Positions 45,195 through 56,990 of a stretch of DNA of 64,000 bases are shown piece by piece. Source of the stretch: Marsupella aquatica (taxonomy: Eukaryota; Marchantiophyta); assembly GCA_973895155.1 (NCBI GenBank), contig OZ316896.1, positions 11,160,001 through 11,224,000 on the forward strand, given 5' to 3'. Each line of letters begins with the position of its first letter. Position 1 is the first letter of the stretch. Under the pieces are notes generated by a model. That model was not told the DNA's origin. It saw nothing but the letters and a program-made list of their open reading frames with translations, and did no database searches. A program made the translations under genes and the position numbers.

Positions 45195-46599
45195 TTCGCC
45201 CACACAACGTCAGGTTGTGCCTTGGTTCCACTAAAAGTAATACATACACAAGACAGCATAGGTCAAATGTGGGGAACGGGTGGTTTTTCTTTCCAGACAA
45301 TTTGGAAGGGTATTTTTATACTTTACAAAATTTCGGGATATTTTGGTAAGTTTCACAACTCAACTGTGAAAGGGTCAACGAAAACTGCTAGCATGGGTCA
45401 CTTACATAGAATCTTGCCTGAATTCAAGGGGTCCAACGAGTCAAGAGAAACAGTCTTTGCCAAAACCATAAACCAACCCTTCCTTTTGGGCACATCAATA
45501 AAACTGAAAAGCTAATTATTCCTCAGTCTTAGAAAACCAAGATCCCTTCATGATCAATCAACAATCCCTTTTTTATATTACCGAAAGTGAGTATCTCACT
45601 CTTGCACACACCTACTGATGGATACTTAGCACAATCTTCTGTAAGTGGACACTCCTGGGAAGAACCATCCAGCTTACACTAAATGGGGGTGTGCAGTACA
45701 TGATTAAGTGCAAACTTGTAGAATTGTGCAAATATACTCCATCAGTGAAGAGTCTAGTGGCTCCCATGCTAAATTTGGTCCCCTGCCCCATAAGTGCAAC
45801 TTTTCCTCAGTATGAAATGTCTATTGATAAGTGCATTTACTCCATAGTTTCTTGTCGCACTGATTTAGCAAAACCACCACTTTCAACCACTCAGCCATAC
45901 CTCCAAAGAAAAACAGAGAAATATTTTTGCTTACCCAGGGTTCGGCATATGCGCGGGGGTGCAAAGTGTGAGAAGAGCTTTGGAATCCCTCTAATCCCCT
46001 GCCTGCCAACCAGCTCAGTCGGCGGGGGTGGTGCATTGGATGATGGCGCGCAAAAATGCAATGCACTTATCAGTAAGTACAATGTCCTGGGGCTGTAAGC
46101 TTACTGACAAGTGTTTTCAGATACACTTCTCAAAGGGCTCTCGCTCATAAAGTTGTCATTTAGAAGAATAACCTCAGGCCTTTTTGCACGCAAATATTGT
46201 GCAAACTCAGTGTAAGAAAAAGGAAAGAACAGGAAGCCTTGCAGGTAGCCAGGTTTTGCATTTTTGTGAATAGCATGGAGTGTGCAGTTAAATAGAGAAG
46301 ACTGAGTCGACGTGGCAGACAATTCATTCACCTGCTCCATAAATAGTTTGCATGAGCACAATCTCAGGTGCCGGCCTTTCATGGGCGTATTCAGTGGCAT
46401 ACAAACCTCAGAATCTTTGGTGTGCCGGCCTTTCATGGCACTATTCGATGGCATATAAGTGTAGAATCTGCTGAGTGATTTTTAATTGATTAATAGTCGT
46501 TGGGAAGAAAAGCCAACGTAGAACATAAGACGCTGAGCTCTCGTCAGAGCTCAGAGTAGACGATCGAGAGTGAGAGAAGTGGCTCAGAATTGAGTCAAA
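45195..46599. other. PIN upstream region with old repeats
   Basis: No gene. At 46370-46455 two copies of gccggcctttcatggc(g/a) stand 52 bp apart, related to 33999. From about 46500 the sequence is GC-richer and probably holds the PIN 5' leader. Overlapping ORFs at 45691-46098 on both strands lack domains. Confidence 0.4.
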
Positions 46600-49500
46600 A
46601 TGTCGGGCCTGGGGACGCTCAATGGACAGCTTCTGGGTCAATTTGCTGCTTCCATAGCTCCAATATACTTCACCTTCTTTCTAGGATTGGGCTACTGCTT
46701 CGCGGACATCTTGAAGCTGGATTTCGTCCCAGCAATCAGTGTCATCATCCAATATGTGTGTCTACCGGCACTATTGTTCCTCAGGATTGCCACTCACGCT
46801 CCTTCAGAGCTTGATCTCAAACTCCTCGGGGCGGATGCACTGTCCAAGTTCATTCCCCTCGCGTTACTGCTGATATGGTGGGCGTTCTTCTCCAAGCTTG
46901 GGAGGGTCCAGAGCCTCGAATGGGTAATCACATTCTGGATGTTGGCGGCGCTTCCAAACACGGTTCTGATCGGGGATCAGATCTTGACGCCCATGTTTCG
47001 GGATGAGGTGAAGGCAAAAGTCCAGAGCGAGACCACAACGATCATTTTCGCGCAGAGCTTGTACTGGTATAACGTAGTTATAGTCTTGTATGAGATTCGT
47101 GAAATGTTCATTGAAGACGACCTGGCTCAGAACCCCCCGTCGCCGATTGATATCGACCAAGCTGTGATTCAAGGTACCTACCGTGTACCAAGAAATCATG
47201 GGTTTCCTTCGTAGTCTGGTCGAATGTTTGTCGATTTGTAATACTAGAAAATTCTGGTATTCAGATATTAGGACCACTGAAGCAGAGTTATCTGCATTGA
47301 ACTGATTGATAAATTCAACGAACAATTGGACAACCACCAAACCTTACTTTAGGCTCAGCAGAATTTTTGGTACTTGTAAAAAGCACTGAAGGCAATTATA
47401 AGCTCGCCAGAATGGGGCTTCGGATTTGCTTTTGCGGACTAATTAAGAAAAACAGAAGGAAATTGAACAATGTCTCGTATACGATAATTATAGTTGTAAG
47501 GAAGGACGATATTCTGCCTCCAAAGTTTGTGTTTATACGATAGCATTCATTAGTGAGCTTGAAAAGATCAGGCTCAACACAAACATACGTTACATTTTGC
47601 AAATCATGATAGTTGGAGCGCTAACATGTCCATCAGACCGTTAAGGCTCGATAGTCCGTGACGGTCCAAGTTCCAACTCTTGATAATTTTTTCCGAAAGA
47701 GCACCTGAGGTCATCAGATAGTTTTCAGTCGGCACTATAGAATTAGCTGCTCTCGCGACTACTTGCGATTCATTTGAAGATTTGACCTGCAGTAAATTAA
47801 TTTTCCTGACTTGAAATTGTTTCGTCCTTGTGTTATAATCAGAAGAAAACCTTACAGAACTGGAGAAACAGCAGAGGGGGACTGCTATAGAAGAAATGGA
47901 GAAAAGCAGGACGAGTTGGGAAGGTAGGCCGAGCTCGGTCTGGGAGCAGAATAGGCCCTCTGTGTGGGACGCACATAGGCCGAGCTTGGGTTGGGAGCCC
48001 AATCGCCCGAGCGTGACCTGGGAACCACATCGCCCGAGCGTAAATTGGGAACCACATAGGCCGAGCATGACCTGGGAGCAACACAGGCCGAGCATGACGT
48101 GGGAGCAACATCGAATGAGCGCGGAAGCAGCTAGACCTAGCTGGGAGATTGGAAGGCCAAGCTGGTCGAAAGCTCCATATGATTCCGAACTCAACGACTA
48201 CTCAATCGGTGCGTACACCCCAAGCTCCTTGACTCCGAGGTCGTTGAACACTCCAAACCGGATCATGACCCCGAGTCGCACGACCCCGAACAACCGCTTC
48301 ACGCCAAGCCGAATCATTGGCTTGGATCGAGATCACTCGAGGAACTCCAGTGCCATCACCCCCGGCCCTGCCTATTTGGAACGCGATCTCTCGGTCCGCT
48401 CTATCACCCCGGCCTCGAGCAAGTGCGGTCCTGATCAGTCTGGGGCCGTCACAGACAGCGGAATGACTCCGGAACATTTAGACCACCGTGAGAAACCTCG
48501 CCTCCACGTTATCCAGCCTGTCATTCTCCCGCAGGTCTCACCTTGCAAGCTCAGGCGGGCCGCAAAGATGATGATCAAAGTGGTGAGACGCATGTTACAA
48601 GTACCTCTTCTCTACGGCAGCGTGCTGGGCTTTATCTGGTCGATGAACCGCTGGAGAGTTCCGTCTTTCCTGAAAAATTCGGCGCTCTTGTGCGCCGAAC
48701 AAACAGTTGGATTGGCGATGATTCTCTTAGGTAAGTCTTCCAATACACTCAGAATTCTGAGTGAACTAAGTCTGCAAAATATAAGTCCATGATTGCATCG
48801 TTCTTAATTAGCCTCTAGCTCGGAAAATCTCGACGCCTTTGCTATCACCCTAAACATGTAATCACGACTGGCGCGGTCGTGTTCATTCCTGTAGGCTCTG
48901 GAGAAAAGCTCTGGCATGGCCGTGACTCGCTATAGAACATTGAATTCAAGGCATTAATTCGTGTGTGGAACTCTACGCTAATGGAGTTCTGAATTTTGTC
49001 CATCTGAACAGGAATGGTGTGTTATAAATTCTACAAGGGAGAAAGGGGATTTGTACCCTGCGGCCAGAAGCTGCTGTGGGCCGGGTTTGCTCTCAGGTTT
49101 TTGTTTGCTCCTGTAATCATGTACATGTGCGCATTGGCGTTCAACATCAGACACTACCTTCTTGATTACGCAATCCTCCAGGTAAAATTCCCGTACAAAT
49201 ATCTCCAAGCCGGATGGCCTTTACCTCGAATTCGAAGCACGTAATCACCCGTAAATCAGTTTCCACACGACAGCGGATGCTGTTCACGTTTCTGATTCGA
49301 AAAGATTCTAAATAAATTTATTGAAAGCTGTCCCATACTGTAGGTACTGCAGTACTTCATAATTGTCGCAAGCTAGAAGTACTTTCATGTCGTCCTGATT
49401 CCACGTGCTTGATGCTTCTAAGCTTACTAGCGAACTTACGGTAACTGTGCGTTTGTGTTCAACAGGTGATTGTACCACAGGGTTCCATGACCTTCGCTCT

Positions 49501-50135
49501 TGCCCAGATATACGGCTGCAAACTTGAAGTCATCACTCCAGCGTAAGTTTTGCTTCACGAAACTGTTATCCCAATTATAGAGATACTGTTTGACATTAGC
49601 ATGAAAGACTGCCACTTAGAGCCCAGCTTAGAGCTTCACGAATCGTAGCTTGTAGTCGATCTGTCTGTCTGTAAATCTGTGTTTGTGAGTGTGCCTTTTG
49701 GGTACTCTTGTCTCCCGTGGACTTCGATCAGGTTCCGTTCCATCGTTTGCTCTTCTCAATTCTTTGCATTGTGAATTCGTTGTCAACCTCTTTTGTCAAC
49801 TGGCTAGGTGTTGGCCTTCAATTGATGAATGGTACACGTAAGTTACCCGTACGTCAGAACCAAAATGAACCTTGGACCCCGCCTTGGACACAACGCGAAT
49901 TGCACGTGCAAGATGTGAACATTTTCATAGCTGCATTGAGATGCAACTAGTGCTTAGGTTGAAGATTAATTTGGCATCAGGGAACAACTGCACAAGTCAA
50001 AAGTTTAATTTAGTCGTCCGGCCAACTGGTACTAACAGAGTGAAACTGATGATTGTGTTTTGCAGCATTTACATTCAAATGATTGTTTTCGTACCCTTCA
50101 TATTGGCCGACTTCGCGTTTCTCTCGAATATTTGA
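46600..50135 (+). CDS. Divergent PIN-family auxin efflux carrier, 5 exons, 587 aa
   Basis: Exons by eye: 46600-47173, 47858-48730, 49012-49181, 49466-49542, 50066-50135. All are GT-AG and the phases fit a single frame. The N-terminal bundle (about residues 1-170) follows PIN layout: PIYFTFFLGLGYCF, LGADALSKFIPLALLLIWWAFF, SLEWVITFWMLAALPNTVLIG, QSLYWYNVVIVLYEIR. A loop of about 240 residues follows. The C-terminal bundle begins VPLLYGSVLGFIWSMNRW and holds QTVGLAMILLG, WAGFALRFLFAPVIMY, VIVPQGSMTFALAQIYG and IQMIVFVPFILADF. PINs export auxin across the plasma membrane (long loop) or ER (short loop). The core is strongly diverged: canonical GIPLL after LPNT is GDQIL here, and canonical GIVPF is GSMTF, so auxin transport is not assured. 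The loop has Trp repeats (separate entry). Start: first ATG of the frame; the leader lies directly upstream. Confidence 0.85.
47894..48166 (+). repeat. Coding 27-bp tandem repeat in the PIN loop (W-E-x-x-R-P-S-x-x)
   Basis: Residues about 212-294 contain ten tryptophans. Those at 228, 237, 246, 255, 264 and 273 are spaced exactly or nearly nine residues apart, each followed by E/D-x-x-R-P/M-S. Arg codons vary between units (CGC, AGG, CGA) while the amino acids stay constant. Flanking units are looser (8 or 14 residues). No hydrophobic helix lies here, so it is a soluble cytoplasmic stretch. Confidence 0.9.
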
Positions 50136-52420
50136 TCGGGCCACGAATATATATCTACATTCATACTGCCAATCTCATGCAGTCTAGCTCACGGATCCTC
50201 GAATGGGTTTTCCAACTCGAACTTAATTGGACAGGGCTTACCATATTTGATCCGAAGAGCAAAATTATCGCGGCAGAAGAAGCACTGACTCTCAACCACA
50301 TATTAGGCGGTTGAAGAAGTATCAGTATATTTCCCACTTGAGATCTTATCAACTGAACAGGGAGATGTCTAGCGATCTTGAGGATGATGGTGCACGGTCA
50401 ATCCTTTACCATACTTCGTTTCGACATCGAATCAGTCGATGATAGACGGCAAAAAATGTAATTGTGTAGATCACAGTACATGACAAGATGCCAACTTGAG
50501 ATCAGTCCCTTGTCGATCTGAGCACATTCAGATTATAGCTAGGGTGCTATTGAATTCCCAGCTAGTAGAGTCAACACTTCACGGCAAAGTAGGTTGCGAT
50601 TCTAGCCCCCAAAATCTTCGGATTGATTTGTGGTACAGTAATAAATTCCCCACAGTAGTATGGAAGCTTCAATCAGCGTTGACAGCAGTTTCAACCTATA
50701 GCCAGCATTATGCGGTCAGTAGAAGGTGTGGAACTTAAAAGATTGAACCACGAATTCAATACACAGTGCTTTATTGTCGATCCAAAGCACAGGACCCGAG
50801 TCCTTACCACCCCGCTTACCACGAGGTTATTATATAAGGGGAACAGGTTTGGCTTTCAATGAGAATTTTGACGATTTGGAACATTCTCAAGTGGGTAATG
50901 TATACGATGAGGATGGTTGCCATTCGGCCTATATGTGCAATGCGCAACCAAGATTTGTGGCTCTGAAGATCAATGGTCTTTGCAAGCTTTCGTGGCGCCA
51001 ATCCAACCCTATCTTTACTACTCCTTCAATTCCTTCGAAATTTCTCTCCTTGTATTTCAATTTAATATGTTTTAGTGTATAAGCAAGTAGAGCAACTGGT
51101 TAAAAGAGCGCATGGGCATTGTTCGATATAATGTCCTGCAAATGAGGGCTGTATCCTGAGTTTGAGGGGACATTATGGTAACTTACTAAAAAACCTCAAG
51201 TGAGTTTTTGAAACAAAACCAATAAAGTAAAAATCCTGAAGTTACGGTCGTGCGATATAGGGTAAAGATAGAAGAACGAATAAAATGCCAGTATTTTAGG
51301 CCAATTTTGTTTTATATGGTGAAACTCTTACATTATGGATTATCGTAACAATTATGCCTGGATTAATTGATGGGGCATTGCATAATTCCCTCCTCAAAGC
51401 AAGGTGTGAATTGCATAGACAACAGTTGTTCTAAAAAAGACAAAGCCAAAACTCACGTGAAGTGTGCAGGGTTAGAGCATTTTGAGGTTTGTCCACTACC
51501 TCGTCCTCTACTTGCCTAGGGACAAACAGAGTCCTCTACTTGTCTAGTGATAAAGAGTGAAATCTCAAGTTGCATTGTTGTGTCTAAAATATAAATTTTA
51601 AACTTTAATTTCCTGTTCTTGTCTCTGACTTTGGAAAGAAAGGGAGATCTCAGCTTGATTACATGAAATCTGGGTGTGAGTTAAGGAGAAAAATAATCAA
51701 AAATAGAAAGAGTGAAAAATCTCAAACTTAGAGCAAAGATGGACCTACACCCTTGCGAAAAGGCTTGGATGGATAGATTTTTGCAACTTGGGTGGACTGC
51801 AAAGAAACCCTCTTTTTGCACATATATTACATATTACACAGAAGAGTGAAGTGTGGCGAATTAATTAGGCAGCCATCTTTGAAATGTGTAGGTCTTTCAA
51901 TTTGACAATATTAGGTTCATTGGAGAGGCCATTTCCAAGCAAGGTACCTAAGAAAAATTCATTGAATGTCAGACTAGCTGCAAGAAAATTTTTGGCATCC
52001 TGCAAGGTCCTCAAAAAAGAGGTGGGTCTCGAATCTGCACACATCAGCACAGTATGTATAAAGATTGTTCTTGTTTTACATGGGATTCAAAGGTCAATGC
52101 TGCGGCCCTTGCCCTTAAAAAGTATTCAACTATTGCCATGAGGACTGGCTGATGAGGGGGGTAGGAAGAAAGACTCGCATAGTGCAAAGATGCCACCTGA
52201 ACACTTAAAGGGCCAATTCTCTCAAGACCATCACATGCAAGACGGGCCTTCGGTGTGGACACCCATTGACAGAAAGATCTTTCAAAATTCATCACACTCA
52301 CTCAAGTTTTCATGAAACTAGAATACTAGATTGGTTAGAAAGCTACAGTAAGTCTTTCCAAGTCCTTTTTTCCTTTTTCTTTTTAAGGGGAAATCTGTGA
52401 AACCTGAGAGAAAAGGAGGT
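50136..52420. other. PIN 3' flank and intergenic DNA
   Basis: Includes the likely PIN 3' UTR. No gene is supported. Phrases such as gggcattgttcgatataatg (about 51114) echo the degenerate repeats of 33369-34870. ORFs at 51865-52141 overlap on opposite strands. Confidence 0.4.
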
Positions 52421-52424
52421 AACA

Positions 52425-52512
52425 ATAGCCAGTTATAGCATTTGAACCCAAGAGCTATTAGTCCCCACTCAAGTGAGCTACCACTCAGCAATACCTGCTT
52501 AGAAAGGTCTTA
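52425..52512 (-). repeat. tRNA-derived SINE-like fragment (minus strand)
   Basis: On the minus strand ctgagtggtagctca (A-box-like) is followed by gggttcaaatgc (B-box-like) at tRNA-like spacing. No acceptor stem pairing is evident and the sequence continues into ordinary A/T-rich DNA, so a SINE head or tRNA pseudogene is likelier than a tRNA gene. Confidence 0.4.
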
Positions 52513-53009
52513 TTAAGCGCTTCTAACGAGCCCACGAAGAGCCAAAACTGTGGGATCAAAAGCAAGATATTGAATGTCAAACTTTGTTGTGGAAAACTTT
52601 TTGGAAACAAAAAGGGTGTCAATGAGTGAAGGTGTAAAAGGTGTCATGGTCTATGGGGGTTGGTTCACGGGGTCAGTCCATGAGAGCATCACTTCCAAAA
52701 TATCTCAGAGGGATTGAAGTGTATCAATTCATTGTTACCAGGATATATAGCGCACAATGCCCCGGAAACAAGGGCTACATTGAAGCATCTCCGAATGATA
52801 CTGGGTTTGGATACTATAAGATGTAAAACCTTGTCCAAGAGCTGCATCCCTTTCTAAGTTTTGTGGAAGTTGCACGCATGGTCAATTGAAAAAACCTTCA
52901 ATTTGAGGGTGTTCGAGCCTTGAAACCATCATATAATTGTTAGAAATTGACTTGAGCTCCACTTTCTAGTTAGTTTGGCCTTACTAGGTTTAGTTAACCC
53001 TGAATTATA
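52513..53009. other. Intergenic
   Basis: No gene. Around 52735-52770 a gttaccagga...gcacaatgcccc-ggaaacaaggg phrase resembles the dispersed family of 33369-34870. Confidence 0.4.
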
Positions 53010-53049
53010 TCAATACTAGCCCCATGCTCGTGCGTTGCACGAAAGACTT

Positions 53050-53410
53050 CACGTGAGGGCAAGATGTCGAGGAGAGGGCAAGATGTCAAGGAGAGGGCAA
53101 GATTTCAAGGAGAGGGCAAGATGTTGAGGTGAGGGCAAGATGTCCAGTAGAGGGCAAGATGTTGAGGTGAGGGCAAGATGTGAGATGATGGTAAGATGTC
53201 GAGGTGAGGGCAAGATGTGAGATGATGGTAAGATGTCGAGGTGAGGGCAAGATGTGAGATGATGGTAAGATGTCAAGGTGAGGGCAAGATGTGAGATGAT
53301 GGTAAGATGTCGAGGTGAGGGCAAGATGTGAAGGTGATTGTAAGATGTCGAGGAGAGGGCAAGATGTCGAGGTGAGGGCAAGATGTCAAGGTGAGGGTAA
53401 GATTTTGAGG
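53050..53410. repeat. 18-19-bp minisatellite, about 19 units
   Basis: Units of the form agatgtcgaggtgagggca (19 bp) alternate with agatgtgagatgatggta (18 bp), and the combined 37-bp pair repeats about four times in the middle. It lies between the Helitron helicase remnant and its 3' hairpin. Confidence 0.9.
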
Positions 53411-53549
53411 CGAGGCAAACATGGTTGTGCATTGCCAACATATAATTCAGGCAAAAAGTCAAACAGATTAATACAAAAGTGATACACTCTTTATTCAACG
53501 CGTTCAATAAAGAACCTCATCATATACAACATTTTTTGTCAACCTTGCT

Positions 53550-54260
53550 TCAGTTACCCTCCTCGGAATCCGAAAGGAAAACCTTGGTAGTTGTAGAAGA
53601 TGTTGCCCTTGAAAATGCCACACACAATTGTCCGTGACTAAATACAGGCTTTGAAAGTTGTAACCCTACATGTTCTAAAGTATGACCTTGAACCTTGTTT
53701 ATGGTCATTGCATATGCCACTTGAATGGGAATTTGGACCCTACATAATAAAAAAGGAAGTAATTTGCCAGATGTCAACGGAATCTGTGGGATAAATGTAA
53801 GGGTCCTTGCATGCTTTCCTGCAAGAACTCGTGCCTCAATGACACGACGATTCATTGCTCTCACAATTAGCAGAGAACCGTTACACAACCCCAAAGAGTG
53901 ATCTATAATCCAAAGTAAAATGATAGGGCATCCAACCTTCATTGTACCAACTTATGAGACAACAAACCACTCGACGTGAGTGTTTCAAGAACTCCGTAGG
54001 GTAGAAATTCTCCTCTTCGAACTGGTCCGGACGATCAACACTAAAAAACTCCCTAGATATCTGAGTCCTAAGATATCTGAGTCATTAATTTTTAGTGCCT
54101 CGTCATTTGTCAGCGCCAGGGTAGTTCTTTCACTTAAGAACCTGTCGTCCACAGGAGCAAGAGATGGGTAAATTCCATGAATCAATGATTCCACACATCC
54201 TCCATCCACCACCATAGACTCAAGGCAAGTAAAAAGATTATTTGAAGGCGAGGCAGACAA
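53550..54260 (-). pseudogene. Helitron PIF1-like helicase C-terminal fragment
   Basis: 54260-53985 on minus encodes SLIHGIYPSL, FLSERTTLALTNDEALKIND, matching the PIF1 helicase segment before motif V. 53942-53550 encodes MKVGCPIILLW, GLCNGSLLIVRAMNRRVIEA, PIQVAYAMTINKVQGHTLEHVGL and FSHGQLCVAFSRATS, the motif V-VI end of Helitron helicases. Between them the frame shifts and stops occur. The helicase unwinds DNA for rolling-circle transposition; this fragment is inactive. Confidence 0.88.
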
Positions 54261-54383
54261 ACCAATGAACAGCCCTTAAAAGACGTCAAAAACTCCAACG
54301 GCCATGTATGACTCTCGCCCTCAGCTCATTTTGTAAATGGACAAAAGGCAAAAAAAGGCAGCATCGGTTATTATAGTGTTAGA

Positions 54384-54890
54384 TAGCTCAATGCCCATGC
54401 CTTGCACAGAATATGTCAAGGTGAGAAAAAAAGAGGTTGAGGAGAGAAAAAGATGTCAAGGAGAAGACAATGTGTTGCGGTGAGATAAGATGTCAAGGAG
54501 AGAAAAATATTGAGGTGAGCAAAAGATGTCAAGGAGATGAAAAGATGTTGAGAAAAGAAAAGATGTCAAGGTGAACAAAAGATGTCAAGGAAAAGAAAAG
54601 ATGTTGAGGTGAGCAAATGATGTGAAGGAGGGAAAAGATGTGAAGGTCAGCAAGCGATGTTGAGGAGAGGAAAAGATGCCAAGGAAAGGAAAACATGTCA
54701 AGGAGAGAAAACGATGTCCAAGTGAGAAATATATGTCAAAGTGAGGAAAAAACATGTCAAGGTGACAGAGGACAAAACATGTAAGGGAGAGAAAAGTCAC
54801 CGAGATGAGAAAAAGATGTCAAGATGAGACAAAGACATCAAGGTGAAAGAAGATGTCATGGGAGGCAAAGATGACAAAGGTAAAATATGT
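54384..54890. repeat. Second, degenerate minisatellite with a Helitron-end-like start
   Basis: A tcaatgcccatgccttgcac segment at 54388 resembles the worn hairpin end at 53010-53042. Directly after it a degenerate array of the same family runs to about 54890 (gatgtcaaggagagaaaa, gatgttgaggtgagcaaa and so on, 18-20-bp units, far more diverged than the first array). Confidence 0.7.
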
Positions 54891-56990
54891 AAGATGCTAG
54901 TGTGTTGCATGATTGTTGTTGGGAGCATGTTTTTGTGACGGCCATGAAGTCATTGTAGCCATGTTGTTATTGCCAAAGTAATGGGGGTGAACACAAAACA
55001 GGCTATAGTGACGGGGCCAGGCGCGGTTGCAAGGTGCGTGGATGGAGATTTTTTTCCCTGCCCTCGTGGCCTCCTGTCCCATCCTTTCCCGTACTGTCCC
55101 TTCCCTCTCCTTTCTCTCCTCCCTCTCGAGCTCACCTGTCCTCGTATTATCATTGCAAAAAGTGTGTCACTCATTGAGAAAATGTTGTCAGTATAGAAAT
55201 CCATGCAATCAAACATTTCAGAGGTCAACAAACAAATAGGGGATGGAAGACACAAAAGGGTAGAGAGTCAAAGTTAGAGAAAGTGTTAGGCAAGCCCTAA
55301 GGTGAGAGCTAGGGCGGGACTAATATAGACATATGGCAAGTAGAGTGTTGACAACAAAGAAACCATGCAAGCCCCCTAATGGCTTCTCTCTCCCATTGGT
55401 CCGATAATCTTCTCCCCCTCGTTTGGGGAATCCAATGGTCACCAAAAATGTCACATAAATTAGATGATCTTTATTTTATCACATCCTTAATTTCTCCCTT
55501 AACCTTTTTTTCTTTGTCTTTTTCCTTCCTCCTTGATTTTTCCTTTTCCTTCCCCACCCCCCGCATTACTTGGAGAGGGCTTCTGGTGCTGGACAGGCCC
55601 GTGGAGTAGTTGGGTGCCAAGAGTTGAGGAGTCAGGGTGGGCAGAAGGAGAGCGGAAAGGGCGGAAGAAAGGCGGAACATATGTAGGGTGGGGTCAGATG
55701 GCCATGGAGTGAGTTATGGGCAGTCAGTGGGGTTTTGCCTTACATCTGGCTAGTGTGGAGAGGGCCGCAAATGGAAGCCAAGAGGGGGGAAGGACATGAA
55801 AGAAATTCAAAAGCAAAATTTAATAGGATAATTAATCAATTGAGAGGTGGATTCAATCCTGATAAGAGATTGGCAAGTCTCAAGAGGGGCCAGGTAAATA
55901 ATCGCCTTGCACCCCCATACATGCCACCACCAACCCAAAAATACTCACACCTTCTCACACACCTTAATTTACTTTCCTATTTTAAACACGTTGCCCCACC
56001 CTTCCCCCCAAGGAAAAAGAACAGCACCACACAACAACCCACAAAAATCACATAATGGTCTCTTCAATAATAAATATATAAGAACAAACTCCCAAAAGGT
56101 ATCTCCCAATTTCCACCAAAAAATTAAAATGGAAAGAAATAAAAATCTTCTAAAAAAGACAAAAAACTATCAATAAATGAAAAATTTCCTGGTCTTCGTT
56201 CCCTCTCCTTGGGATTCTCTCAATAATGATTGAGTGGAGGTTGTAACTTGTACCTCTTTATACATTTACTTATGTACATTAAATTGTATGTAGATATCAT
56301 AATTCCTTATTCATGTATCTATACACATTTTATAAGTTATCTCAACTTTAGATAATCTGACGGTTCTCAAAAGTGGCATAGTAAATCTAAAGGTGGACAT
56401 GAGTTCACACCAAAAAGCTAGTTTGTAAACGAATGATGACCTCTTTTGGCGGGATTCTATATTATAGATATAGATTTGTCATTAAACTCTTCTCATGATA
56501 CATGCAGCACTTCCTTTGCATGGATACATGGAGCACTTCCTTTCTCTTTTTGCAGTTCCTTTTTCTTTCACTTAAAAAGCCTCTCCAAATGTGAATGACG
56601 ACCACTTCAAAAAGTGGCCCAACTCTGTATTATAGTTTCTGATAAGTTTAGGCCCACACTTCTCAGTTCCCTTGGGGGGTATAGATTCTCTCCCTCATTC
56701 TTCACATGTATTTTCTCATGAGTTATGGATCATTCAAGCGTTTCTCCATCATAGTGTCTTGCTGGTGTAGTATGAGATTGAGTGCTCTCATTTCCGGCAT
56801 TGTTGTCTAGTCAGGAACCAACGGTTTCTTACAACAATGGGGGGGGTCCATATTGTGAACCCTAAAGGTTACAATCATCGTCTTTCACTTCTTGACTAGT
56901 GCAAATCAGTAGGCAAAATGAAATATATATTTTGAGACAAAAGATTTTAAATTAATATATTCTTTCGACAAATAACTTTACAAGGATTAA
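54891..56990. other. Intergenic, no gene recognised
   Basis: Contains pyrimidine-rich tracts (55060-55140, 55480-55560) and A/C-rich stretches (55900-56170), but no supported gene. ORFs here overlap on opposite strands and are low in complexity. Confidence 0.4.

Larger units (their letters stand above)
53016..54260 (-). mobile_element. Helitron 3' portion (minus orientation)
   Basis: On the minus strand the helicase C-terminus (54260 to 53550) is followed by a minisatellite. Then comes a perfect 6-bp stem hairpin, tcgtgc-aac-gcacga (53042-53028), 8 bases, and CTAG at 53019-53016 with T as the next base. Hairpin plus CTRR ending before a T is the diagnostic Helitron 3' terminus. The 5' end and Rep domain were not found, so this is a 5'-truncated or rearranged copy. 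Confidence 0.75.

Noticed and set aside
53010-53045. Helitron 5' end on the plus strand
   Set aside because: The segment begins TC on plus, but the hairpin plus CTAG orientation and the minus-strand helicase fit a 3' end on the minus strand better.
53050-53410. CRISPR-like array
   Set aside because: Units are contiguous 18-19-bp tandem repeats without unique spacers, in a plant nuclear setting; it is a minisatellite.
53049-53507. 152-residue minus-strand ORF
   Set aside because: It is the translation of the minisatellite (repeated His/Leu/Pro/Ser), not a gene.
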